Positions 15,945 through 21,103 of a DNA stretch of 21,103 nt are shown one piece after another (the first letter of the stretch is position 1; each line of letters begins with the position of its first letter). Position numbers and translations under genes: made by a program. The stretch lies in the IMG/VR virus record IMGVR_UViG_3300035228_000190, positions 1 through 21,103 of that record, one strand, 5' to 3'. The stretch comes from a virus. The notes under the pieces were generated by a model. That model did not search any database, had not been told where the DNA came from, and saw only the letters and a program-made list of their open reading frames with translations.

Positions 15945-16889
15945 TCAACTATCTGCTAGTTTAGCAAAGTAACTCATAGGATCGTCATCTTCGTCAACAG
16001 AAGGACTAGGTGTACTGTCTTTAGCAGCTGCTTTTGACTGTTGATATGAGGACTCAAGCTTGCGCATGACGTCTTCTTCACTAACTGTCTTTTGCTCTGT
16101 TGCTGCATAGTTGTCGTACTCTGTTTCTTCTTGTGTGCTATTACGAATATTCTTATTGCCTAAGACATAATCCATACGCTTCTTCAAGTCTTCATAAGAC
16201 TTAAATTGGTCAGCAGCAGTAAAGGCAGACAGAGAATACTGCTTCTTCCAGATTGCTTCCATAGCATCATCATCAGTCAAGACTGGACCAACAGCAGCAA
16301 ATTCACTAGAATCATAATTCCAATAACCTGCAACCTTCTTCAACTTCAGCTTGAAGTTAGCACCTTGCCAGAAGTCAAAGGGATTAATAGGAGTCTCATC
16401 CTCAAACTCAGGTTGCATAGCCTCCATGATCTTATCAAAGATCTTCTTACCAAACTTATAGAGGAATACTCCACCCTCATTCTGAGGATTAGCAGGATCC
16501 TTTACAACATAGATGTTTGCATAGAAGGAAAGTTTACGTTTCTGCTTACGAACAGTGTCCTTATCTCCATCATTACCAGTATTCCACAGTTCCCTATTGA
16601 GTTCTCCAACAGGGTCCTTACCACCAATAGTAGTAAGAGAATTCTCAATGTACCATCCACCAGGACCCTGGAAGGCATGAGAGAACAGTTTTACCCAAGG
16701 GAGATCTTCTCCATCAGGTGCAGGAAGAAAACGAATAACTGCATATCCATTGCCAGACTTATCCATCTCTGGCTTCCAGAGGCGCTCATCAGCACCACCT
16801 GCCTTGTTATTCATCTTGTCAGCTTCTTTAACTAGTTTACTAGTCAAAGCGCCCAAAGAACTTTGCTTTTTAAGGTCTGAAAAACCCAT
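15945..16889 (-). CDS. gp32: gp32-like single-stranded DNA-binding protein
   Basis: The 314-aa protein (T4 gp32: 301 aa) has a basic N-terminus (KKQSSLGALTSKLVKEADK) like the cooperativity domain of gp32. The OB core includes YAVIRFLPAPDGEDLPWVKL, then FSHAFQGPGGWYIENSLTTI and KRKLSFYANIYVVKDPANPQ. The acidic C-terminus (VDEDDDPMSYFAKLADS) fits the partner-binding tail. The core coats single-stranded DNA and organises replication, recombination and repair. No cysteine is present in the whole protein, so the His-Cys3 zinc site of T4 gp32 is absent. It has its own promoter-like sequence and a hairpin that holds the ribosome site, and ends at a perfect terminator. Confidence 0.93.
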   Translation of the reverse strand: MGFSDLKKQSSLGALTSKLVKEADKMNNKAGGADERLWKPEMDKSGNGYAVIRFLPAPDGEDLPWVKLFSHAFQGPGGWYIENSLTTIGGKDPVGELNRELWNTGNDGDKDTVRKQKRKLSFYANIYVVKDPANPQNEGGVFLYKFGKKIFDKIMEAMQPEFEDETPINPFDFWQGANFKLKLKKVAGYWNYDSSEFAAVGPVLTDDDAMEAIWKKQYSLSAFTAADQFKSYEDLKKRMDYVLGNKNIRNSTQEETEYDNYAATEQKTVSEEDVMRKLESSYQQSKAAAKDSTPSPSVDEDDDPMSYFAKLADS

Positions 16890-16893
16890 TTGT

Positions 16894-16906
16894 TATACTC
16901 CGTATA
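16894..16906 (-). promoter_or_regulatory. Small hairpin presenting the gp32 ribosome site
   Basis: In the minus-strand mRNA the sequence TATAC-GGA-GTATA forms a 5-bp stem with a GGA loop. The ribosome site GGAG thus lies in or next to the loop, about 8 bases before the ATG. It may tune gp32 translation or be a target for autoregulation. Confidence 0.45.
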
Positions 16907-16967
16907 GGTTGTATTTGGCTTGTGTCCTTTAGCTTTAGTGAGGGTCAGGCAGCCTCTTGACATACTA

Positions 16968-16996
16968 AGAATAGATCATGATCAATGATTTGTCAA
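16968..16996 (-). promoter_or_regulatory. Sigma70-type promoter for gp32
   Basis: On the minus strand TTGACA (16996-16991) and TATTCT (16973-16968) are separated by exactly 17 bases. The -35 box overlaps the stop codon of the DUF1825-like gene. The spacer contains the 10-bp palindrome GATCATGATC. Transcription would start near 16961 and give a leader of about 72 bases. Confidence 0.6.
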
Positions 16997-17328
16997 GCAG
17001 AATCTCTGATGGACTTCTTCATGTTATCTATGATGTTAGACATATTAGAAAAAACATATCCTAGATCTACATCATGTGGGAATCCTAGTTGTCTAGCAGA
17101 AGCAATGATACTATCCTTCATTTGTTTTGCTTCTGGATCATCTGATAGACTCATTCTAGTATATAATATCTGCTGCTTCCTCAATAACTCTTCTAGCATT
17201 TCTACATGCTCTATCTTATTCTCATTACTCATAGAAGCAAAGGTGAATACTGTATTATAAACCTTCTCTTGTAGATCAGAAATTTCTTTTAATTCTTTCT
17301 GAACAAATTGTGATTGAAAGAAACTCAT
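16993..17328 (-). CDS. DUF1825-like protein in the gp59-gp32 operon
   Basis: The 111-aa protein begins MSFFQSQFVQKELKEISDLQ, continues NKIEHVEMLEELLRKQQILY with TRMSLSDDPEAKQMKDS, and ends VFSNMSNIIDNMKKS. The opening 'M-x-F-F-x-S-x-x-V-Q-x-E-x-K' and the helical run with R/K-Q-x-I-L-Y-x-R-x-x-L-S-D-D resemble the DUF1825 family of cyanobacteria. That family has no established function. The ATG overlaps the gp59 stop by 4 bases (ATGA). It appears all-helical with no cysteine or enzyme motif. Position between gp59 and gp32 suggests a part in replication or host takeover; this is inference. Confidence 0.75.
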   Translation of the reverse strand: MSFFQSQFVQKELKEISDLQEKVYNTVFTFASMSNENKIEHVEMLEELLRKQQILYTRMSLSDDPEAKQMKDSIIASARQLGFPHDVDLGYVFSNMSNIIDNMKKSIRDSA

Positions 17329-17936
17329 GATTCTCCACAGATTACTTGCTTCAAAATTTTCTTGTAACGAAACACATCCACTGATATGAATGCATCATAT
17401 TTATTTATCCTCATGGATAAAAATTTCCATACAGGATCATCAAGTCTAACATCAAAATCAGATTTAAATCCAATAATTTTATTAAGTATGACCATTGTCT
17501 CAAGTGAAACAGTCTTTGCCAGGTGCTCTTTGATGATAGATGGATGCTTTGTTCCTATTATCTCAAACATACCATCAAAACTCTTATCATCAAATGCATT
17601 CTCTATCTCTGTTTTAAACGTATAAGCAAGTGATTGTAACCTCTTTTTCCAGTCTGTGTAATTCTGTTCTCCATTCTTGACGATTTCTCCAATCCACAAT
17701 GATTGAGGATCATCACAAGAAACGAAATTAGAAACAAAGAACTCAATAACTTCCGTATCATCTTTCTGTCTACTTAATTTTTCAAAAAAGAATCTGTCAC
17801 GTCTTTTATAAAAAGAATCAAGAGAAGCCCTAGACTTCCCACCATACTTATGGTAGTCATAGCTTTCCCTTGTGAAATGATTTTTTAATCCTAGATAGGA
17901 TTTATAACACTCAAAGGGATTCACTTTTGATATCAT
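17325..17936 (-). CDS. gp59: gp59-like loader of the replicative helicase
   Basis: The 203-aa protein (T4 gp59: 217 aa) opens NPFECYKSYLGLKNHFTR with ESYDYHKYGGKSRASLDS, then YKRRDRFFFEKLSRQ and FFVSNFVSCDDPQSLWIG. The start 'Y-x-x-Y-L-x-x-K-x-H-F-x-x-x-x-Y-D-Y-x-K-Y-x-G-K' is a clear gp59 signature. In T4 it binds forked DNA and gp32 and loads gp41 helicase. The many aromatic and basic residues fit DNA binding. The order gp33, gp59, gp32 is that of T4, apart from the inserted DUF1825-like gene that follows it with an ATGA overlap. Confidence 0.92.
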   Translation of the reverse strand: MISKVNPFECYKSYLGLKNHFTRESYDYHKYGGKSRASLDSFYKRRDRFFFEKLSRQKDDTEVIEFFVSNFVSCDDPQSLWIGEIVKNGEQNYTDWKKRLQSLAYTFKTEIENAFDDKSFDGMFEIIGTKHPSIIKEHLAKTVSLETMVILNKIIGFKSDFDVRLDDPVWKFLSMRINKYDAFISVDVFRYKKILKQVICGES

Positions 17937-17953
17937 CTAATTGGGTTGTCACA

Positions 17954-18223
17954 TCACAGAGGTAGTTTAGCATGTGATGTTCTCTTCAGCAAGTTCAATT
18001 CCATTGCCTCACACTTCAGTTTTTCCTTCAGTGGTTTAGAAATCAACTTAGGAATTGACTCCATCTCAACATTATTTTTCTCACAAAAATGCACAATAGC
18101 ATCAATATAACTCATGCCATTATTTTTGTGAGCAATAGATTCAATCTCTTCTGTAAATTTACGAGAGCAGTAAAACTTGCTTTCTAAAATTTTGTCAATA
18201 CTGTTCTCTTCAGGTTGGGGCAT
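17954..18223 (-). CDS. gp33: gp33-like late transcription co-activator
   Basis: With the start chosen at 18223 the protein has 89 residues (T4 gp33: 112). It contains NNGMSYIDAIVHFCEKNNVE, then SKPLKEKLKCEAMELNLLKR. T4 gp33 has a similar core, G-M-S-Y-(L/I)-x-A followed by a helix and a C-terminal E-A-x-x-x-N-L-L. I prefer 18223 over the upstream in-frame ATG at 18328 because AGGA lies just before it and the overlap with the exonuclease gene falls to 14 bases. gp33 bridges the host RNA polymerase and the sliding clamp for late promoters. The C-terminal tail here (SHAKLPL) is short and not acidic. Confidence 0.8.
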   Translation of the reverse strand: MPQPEENSIDKILESKFYCSRKFTEEIESIAHKNNGMSYIDAIVHFCEKNNVEMESIPKLISKPLKEKLKCEAMELNLLKRTSHAKLPL

Positions 18224-18884
18224 ATTCCTGTAGTTTGAATTCAACAAACTCTCTAATATATTTTGAGAGTAAATTGATGTACTTTCTTTTGTCGTACTCT
18301 TCATAAATTTCAACCTCGCCATTTTCACATGACATAATAATTACAAACTTCTTTACCATTATACCAGTCATCTCATATAACATGCAAGCATATGCTGCAC
18401 ATTGTACAAAATGAGAGTCAATCCACTTTCTAGGTTTTGGTTTCTTTGCTGTCTTGAAGTCAATAACAGCAAGTTCTCCATCATATTCAGCAATGCAATC
18501 AACACTACCAGCAACACCTAGTTCATAACTAAACAAAGATTGTTCAATAGCATGGATATTTCCTATCTTATCTAGATCACTCTTAGCTTGCTTGAAAAGA
18601 TACTCTGATAATGGTTGAACAGGAGGAAGCTTCCTATTCTTTAAGTAGCATTCAGCAAGGGTATGCATATCAGTGCCCCTACTTGTTGCTTGTTTAGTAA
18701 CTTTGTTTGCTTCCTCATTACCAACCTTTGCTCTCCATGATCTGAAGACTTCACGATTGTAGTGACTAATGACTGAGGTAATAGATACTAACTTCTTACC
18801 ATCAGGTGTATCATAATATCTAACTCCATCAATCATCTCCCTGGAGAGAGATGGATAATCAATTTCAATATGGTTAAAAATCAT
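18210..18884 (-). CDS. PD-(D/E)XK exonuclease, RecB/MGME1-like
   Basis: The 224-aa protein has the motif order of RecB-family single-strand exonucleases. It has SRGTDMHTLAE (motif with His74), Glu114, GVAGSVDCIAEYDGELAVID with Asp129 and Asp142, Lys144 in DFKTAKK, and FVQCAAYACMLYE as the Q-x-x-x-Y helix. No cysteine cluster of Cas4 type is evident. Cyanomyoviruses commonly carry such an exonuclease next to replication genes. Likely roles are recombination, DNA end processing or breakdown of host DNA. The ATG overlaps the phoH stop by 4 bases (ATGA). The catalytic set is complete, so activity is likely. Confidence 0.85.
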   Translation of the reverse strand: MIFNHIEIDYPSLSREMIDGVRYYDTPDGKKLVSITSVISHYNREVFRSWRAKVGNEEANKVTKQATSRGTDMHTLAECYLKNRKLPPVQPLSEYLFKQAKSDLDKIGNIHAIEQSLFSYELGVAGSVDCIAEYDGELAVIDFKTAKKPKPRKWIDSHFVQCAAYACMLYEMTGIMVKKFVIIMSCENGEVEIYEEYDKRKYINLLSKYIREFVEFKLQEYAPT

Positions 18885-19645
18885 AAACCTAATTCATGTT
18901 TAGCAATAATGTATTCTTTCACAAGACCACTTCTACAAATGTCTTCTGCTTCAAATTCTACCATACTAAAGGAAGGCATGTTCTTTAGGATGCGAATGAA
19001 ATCAACAATACCATTCCTCTCTGCTGTCTTAATCAAATCAGACTGAGTAGCATCACCACAGAACATAAGTCTAGAGTTCTCACCAACCCTGGTAATCATA
19101 GAGTCCAATTCATGGAAGTTTAAATTCTGAAACTCATCAACAATAATAATAGCATTGTCAAATGTAGTTCCTCTTATAAAAGAGGTGCTCCAAAAACTTA
19201 CAGTTCCCTGTGCTTTAAGATTAGCATACAGCATCTCAAAGGCATTATCATCAGGCATCTCAAACATATACTTTACCATATTCTTATAAGGAATCTGGTA
19301 GAGAGATGATTTGTCTTCATGGTCACCAGGGAGGAAACCAATTTCTCTGGTTGCTACAAGAGACCTAACAATGTAGATCTTCTCATAGGGTGTCTTAGGA
19401 TCTAAGACATCTAGAAGGGCATTGTAGAGGGTAATAAAGGTCTTACCTGTACCAGCACAACCATAGGCAACCATATTTTGGTCTTTGTTGTACTCTTCAA
19501 AGAATAACTCTTGATTTTCAGTAAGTGGTTCAATCTTCTTGATGTAATCAAGATTGATTGGTTTCTTCCTTTTCATCACTCTGTTACTCATACCAAATGG
19601 TACTGGGTTGCTACTTCCGATTCCTGACTTACTTTTTCTAGGCAT
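18881..19645 (-). CDS. phoH: PhoH-like P-loop ATPase
   Basis: The start at the ATG at 19645 gives 254 residues; a TTG at 19654 could add three. The Walker A motif is GCAGTGKT (62-69) and Walker B is AIIIVDEFQNL (Asp170, Glu171). Other parts are typical of PhoH: PLTENQELFFEEYNKDQNMV, IVRSLVATREIGFLPGD and MFCGDATQSDL. The family belongs to the helicase-like P-loop group and is a frequent cyanophage gene. Although linked with the phosphate regulon in bacteria, its function in phage is unproven; an RNA or DNA helicase-type role is plausible. Here it is coupled to the exonuclease gene by an ATGA overlap. Confidence 0.92.
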   Translation of the reverse strand: MPRKSKSGIGSSNPVPFGMSNRVMKRKKPINLDYIKKIEPLTENQELFFEEYNKDQNMVAYGCAGTGKTFITLYNALLDVLDPKTPYEKIYIVRSLVATREIGFLPGDHEDKSSLYQIPYKNMVKYMFEMPDDNAFEMLYANLKAQGTVSFWSTSFIRGTTFDNAIIIVDEFQNLNFHELDSMITRVGENSRLMFCGDATQSDLIKTAERNGIVDFIRILKNMPSFSMVEFEAEDICRSGLVKEYIIAKHELGL

Positions 19646-19650
19646 ACTTA

Positions 19651-19902
19651 TCAATCATAGTGTTTGAGGGTTGCCCCTGGTGCTGTCTTAGCTTTTGAGA
19701 TTACATCTTTCCATCCTGGGTATTTGGTATAAAGTTTACCAAATGTTTCTCCCATCTCTATCCCAAGTTTAGGAGAATTTTCAGGAGTATAATACCTTTC
19801 CCAATCAGAATTGTCCTCAATCCACTGATCCCAATCATGAATGCTCATGACTATTTCTTTAGTCTCACCAGTTTCCTTATGTTTAATAGGGTACGTTGCC
19901 AT
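19651..19902 (-). CDS. Small unknown protein, FmdB-like without cysteines
   Basis: The 83-aa protein reads ATYPIKHKETGETKEIVMSI, HDWDQWIEDNSDWERYYTPE, and ends PGWKDVISKAKTAPGATLKH. The layout (short beta hairpin, D-x-W helix, then a C-terminal 'G-x-x-x-V-x-x-K-A-K') resembles small marine-phage proteins related to FmdB zinc ribbons, but it has no cysteine for metal binding. I do not know its function. The ribosome site GAGGTGAT lies just before the ATG. It falls between thyX and phoH in one transcription unit. Confidence 0.7.
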   Translation of the reverse strand: MATYPIKHKETGETKEIVMSIHDWDQWIEDNSDWERYYTPENSPKLGIEMGETFGKLYTKYPGWKDVISKAKTAPGATLKHYD

Positions 19903-19927
19903 ACATCACCTCACACTGTTTTTATAT

Positions 19928-20563
19928 TTAGACCCAATCTAGAGCAGCACCAATAGTAGGAAACTGTTCTGAAAAGATTTTCTTACACTGATTAGCAATG
20001 TCCATATGCTCTTTCTGTGTCCCATTAGCAGACCTCAGATCAATGTAATGCATCCAAGATCGTAGTGATCCTGACATATACATTTTTGTAGGGACTGCCA
20101 AAGGCAACACCATACGAGCACACTCCTTTGCCACACCTCTTTCCAGCATCTGTTTATACAATGCCATAGAAGAATCAAATAAAGTCTGCATCTGCAGCTC
20201 AAGATTTTGTACTTCAAAAGCATCAAGATCATTAATAGAATTCTGTCTATTCTTTGTATCTTGACGACGTAGTTCTGGTAGAGGAATCTCACTATTAAGG
20301 AGAGAAGAGTCTGCATAGCGTTGTGAGAACTCTTGAAAAGTAAATGACCTATGTCGTAGTACCTGAGCTGCAATTGCTCTGGTAGTTTCAATCTCTAGAG
20401 TCATAAATGCCTGCTCAAAAATACTCCAATGCTTATGCTTAATACAGTACTTTAGTAGACCATTAAAAGAATCATTACCTTGATTGGAAGGATTGCTCAC
20501 TCTAGCGCAATATGCAATATGCTTCTCTGCATCTGGAGTAACTGATAGTAATTCTACTTTCAT
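19928..20563 (-). CDS. thyX: Flavin-dependent thymidylate synthase ThyX
   Basis: The 211-aa protein carries the ThyX signature RHRSFTFQEFSQRY: Arg70-His71-Arg72 followed by seven residues and Ser80. Other typical parts are AYCARVSNP near 20, KHWSIFEQAFMTLEIE near 45-60, and CARMVLPLAVPTKMYMSGSL. The enzyme makes dTMP from dUMP with FAD, NADPH and methylenetetrahydrofolate, supplying DNA precursors to a fast-replicating phage. The length is close to that of other phage ThyX proteins. The ATG overlaps the preceding small gene by 4 bases (ATGA). All visible motif residues are intact, so it should be active. Confidence 0.95.
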   Translation of the reverse strand: MKVELLSVTPDAEKHIAYCARVSNPSNQGNDSFNGLLKYCIKHKHWSIFEQAFMTLEIETTRAIAAQVLRHRSFTFQEFSQRYADSSLLNSEIPLPELRRQDTKNRQNSINDLDAFEVQNLELQMQTLFDSSMALYKQMLERGVAKECARMVLPLAVPTKMYMSGSLRSWMHYIDLRSANGTQKEHMDIANQCKKIFSEQFPTIGAALDWV

Positions 20564-20730
20564 TTCTTTTCCTGTTTCCTAACCTTTTTTACTTCTTTGA
20601 GTTCATCCTTAATCATCTGATAGGCATCTTCAGGTGATAGTTTCTTTGCCATTTCCATAGCAGTGATGATTTCTACTCTTGTTCCGAAGTGCTTGAGTGC
20701 TTCTTCAAAACAATTTAGTTCTTCATACAT
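20560..20730 (-). CDS. 56-aa unknown protein upstream of thyX
   Basis: The frame starts at the ATG at 20730 and ends with a TGA that overlaps the thyX ATG (ATGA). It reads MYEELNCFEEALKHFGTRVE, then IITAMEMAKKLSPEDAYQMI and ends in a Lys-rich tail. The first part is acidic and helical. Its start overlaps the stop of the previous gene by 8 bases. Tight packing on both sides supports a real gene. I cannot assign a function. Confidence 0.65.
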   Translation of the reverse strand: MYEELNCFEEALKHFGTRVEIITAMEMAKKLSPEDAYQMIKDELKEVKKVRKQEKK

Positions 20731-20923
20731 TCTTATCTTTTTTAAAAGTATCTAATAGATCAAAGACTTCTTCTGATTGTTTTACAACATCAATCTGATG
20801 AATAAGACCTGCAATCTCCTTACAAATGAATGGTTTTTCAGTACGAGCAGCAAATGCAAGGGCATTCCTTAGACTTGATGTCGCATCATCCAAACTTTCA
20901 TTTACACTTTCACTTAATGCCAT
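20723..20923 (-). CDS. 66-aa unknown helical protein
   Basis: I place the start at the ATG at 20923, because AAAGGAG lies 7 bases upstream; an ATG at 20959 would add 12 residues but has no such site. The protein reads MALSESVNESLDDATSSLRN, then ALAFAARTEKPFICKEIAGL and VFDLLDTFKKD. It looks all-helical. It overlaps both neighbours by a few bases (14 upstream, 8 downstream). No function can be assigned. Confidence 0.7.
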   Translation of the reverse strand: MALSESVNESLDDATSSLRNALAFAARTEKPFICKEIAGLIHQIDVVKQSEEVFDLLDTFKKDKNV

Positions 20924-21103
20924 TTTTATCTCCTTTAAAATATGCTTCAAAGTATGCAACTATCCCAGAGGATGTTTTGTTCCCTTGAGAGACCCAAGTA
21001 TCAGCACACTCATAGATATCTTTTGTAAAATAGTTTTGCTCTTCTATTCTAGCACTTCCGTATTTATTAAGCAATATGCTGAGACATTTCTCTCTGTTCC
21101 TTA
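20910..21103 (-). CDS. Unknown protein, 5' end outside window
   Basis: The frame is open from the window edge to a TGA at 20912-20910, giving the last 63 residues. They read REKCLSILLNKYGSARIEEQ, NYFTKDIYECADTWVSQGNK and SSGIVAYFEAYFKGDKNGIK. It resembles small helical proteins common among cyanomyoviruses, of unknown function. The start is not visible. It overlaps the next gene by 14 bases. Confidence 0.6.
   Translation of the reverse strand, partial: RNREKCLSILLNKYGSARIEEQNYFTKDIYECADTWVSQGNKTSSGIVAYFEAYFKGDKNGIK

Noticed and set aside
16206-16835. Plus-strand frame of 209 codons opposite gp32
   Set aside because: gp32 is unmistakable on the other strand, and the antisense frame has no recognisable domain.
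16916-16961. A gp32 leader pseudoknot like that of T4
   Set aside because: Only short pairings could be drawn (GAGG with CCUC, CCU with AGG, GGCU with AGCC), and they compete. Without covariation I cannot support a pseudoknot.
16957-16996. Inverted TTGACA/TGTCAA pair suggesting divergent promoters
   Set aside because: The plus-strand TTGACA has no acceptable -10 box 16-18 bases downstream, and there is no plus-strand gene there.
17402-17409. GATAAATA on the minus strand before the DUF1825-like gene
   Set aside because: It lies inside gp59 coding sequence, in a stretch of repeated TTTA. Such octamers are expected by chance in AT-rich DNA.

Overview
The window looks like a piece of the genome of a T4-like cyanomyovirus, a contractile-tailed phage of marine Synechococcus or Prochlorococcus. 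The DNA is AT-rich and almost fully coding, with genes that touch or overlap by 1-14 bases. It carries T4-type baseplate hub genes, a T4-type replication and late-transcription block (gp32, gp59, gp33), and genes typical of cyanophages: a PhoH-like ATPase, ThyX, and a DUF1825-type protein otherwise known from cyanobacteria. All identities come from reading the proteins; no database search was possible.

Layout. Bases 1-12512 are read on the minus strand, so the order of transcription runs from right to left: gp54-like tube/baseplate junction protein, gp26-like hub protein, tiny gp51, two large tape-measure-like virion proteins (682 and 729 aa), gp27-like hub, giant gp5-like hub protein (1154 aa), a separate beta-helix needle protein, and two tail-fibre or adhesin-like proteins, the last cut by the window edge. 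Bases 12544-15514 form a plus-strand island: gp4 head-completion protein, an unknown protein, gp48 tube cap and gp53 baseplate wedge. The island meets the minus strand at a hairpin terminator and a 60-aa gene with paired cysteines. Bases 15889-21103 return to the minus strand. In order of transcription they hold a partial unknown gene, two tiny genes, thyX, an 83-aa unknown, phoH, a PD-(D/E)XK exonuclease, gp33, gp59, a DUF1825-like gene and gp32, which ends at a perfect intrinsic terminator.

How it fits together. The left half builds the baseplate centre and tail tube, plus one head-completion factor. The host-wall enzymes seem to have moved. The gp5-like protein has the N-terminal OB fold but no visible lysozyme domain, while the 729-aa protein carries a lysozyme/transglycosylase-like domain and the 682-aa protein an M15-peptidase-like motif. 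The right half serves DNA replication, nucleotide supply and late transcription. T4-type late promoter octamers (TATAAATA or one-base variants) sit before gp4, gp26 and gp48, and a good sigma70-type promoter precedes gp32.

No tRNA, rRNA, CRISPR array, insertion sequence or attachment site was found. The only non-coding stretch of note is 15737-15944, which holds the gp32 terminator and a possible promoter.
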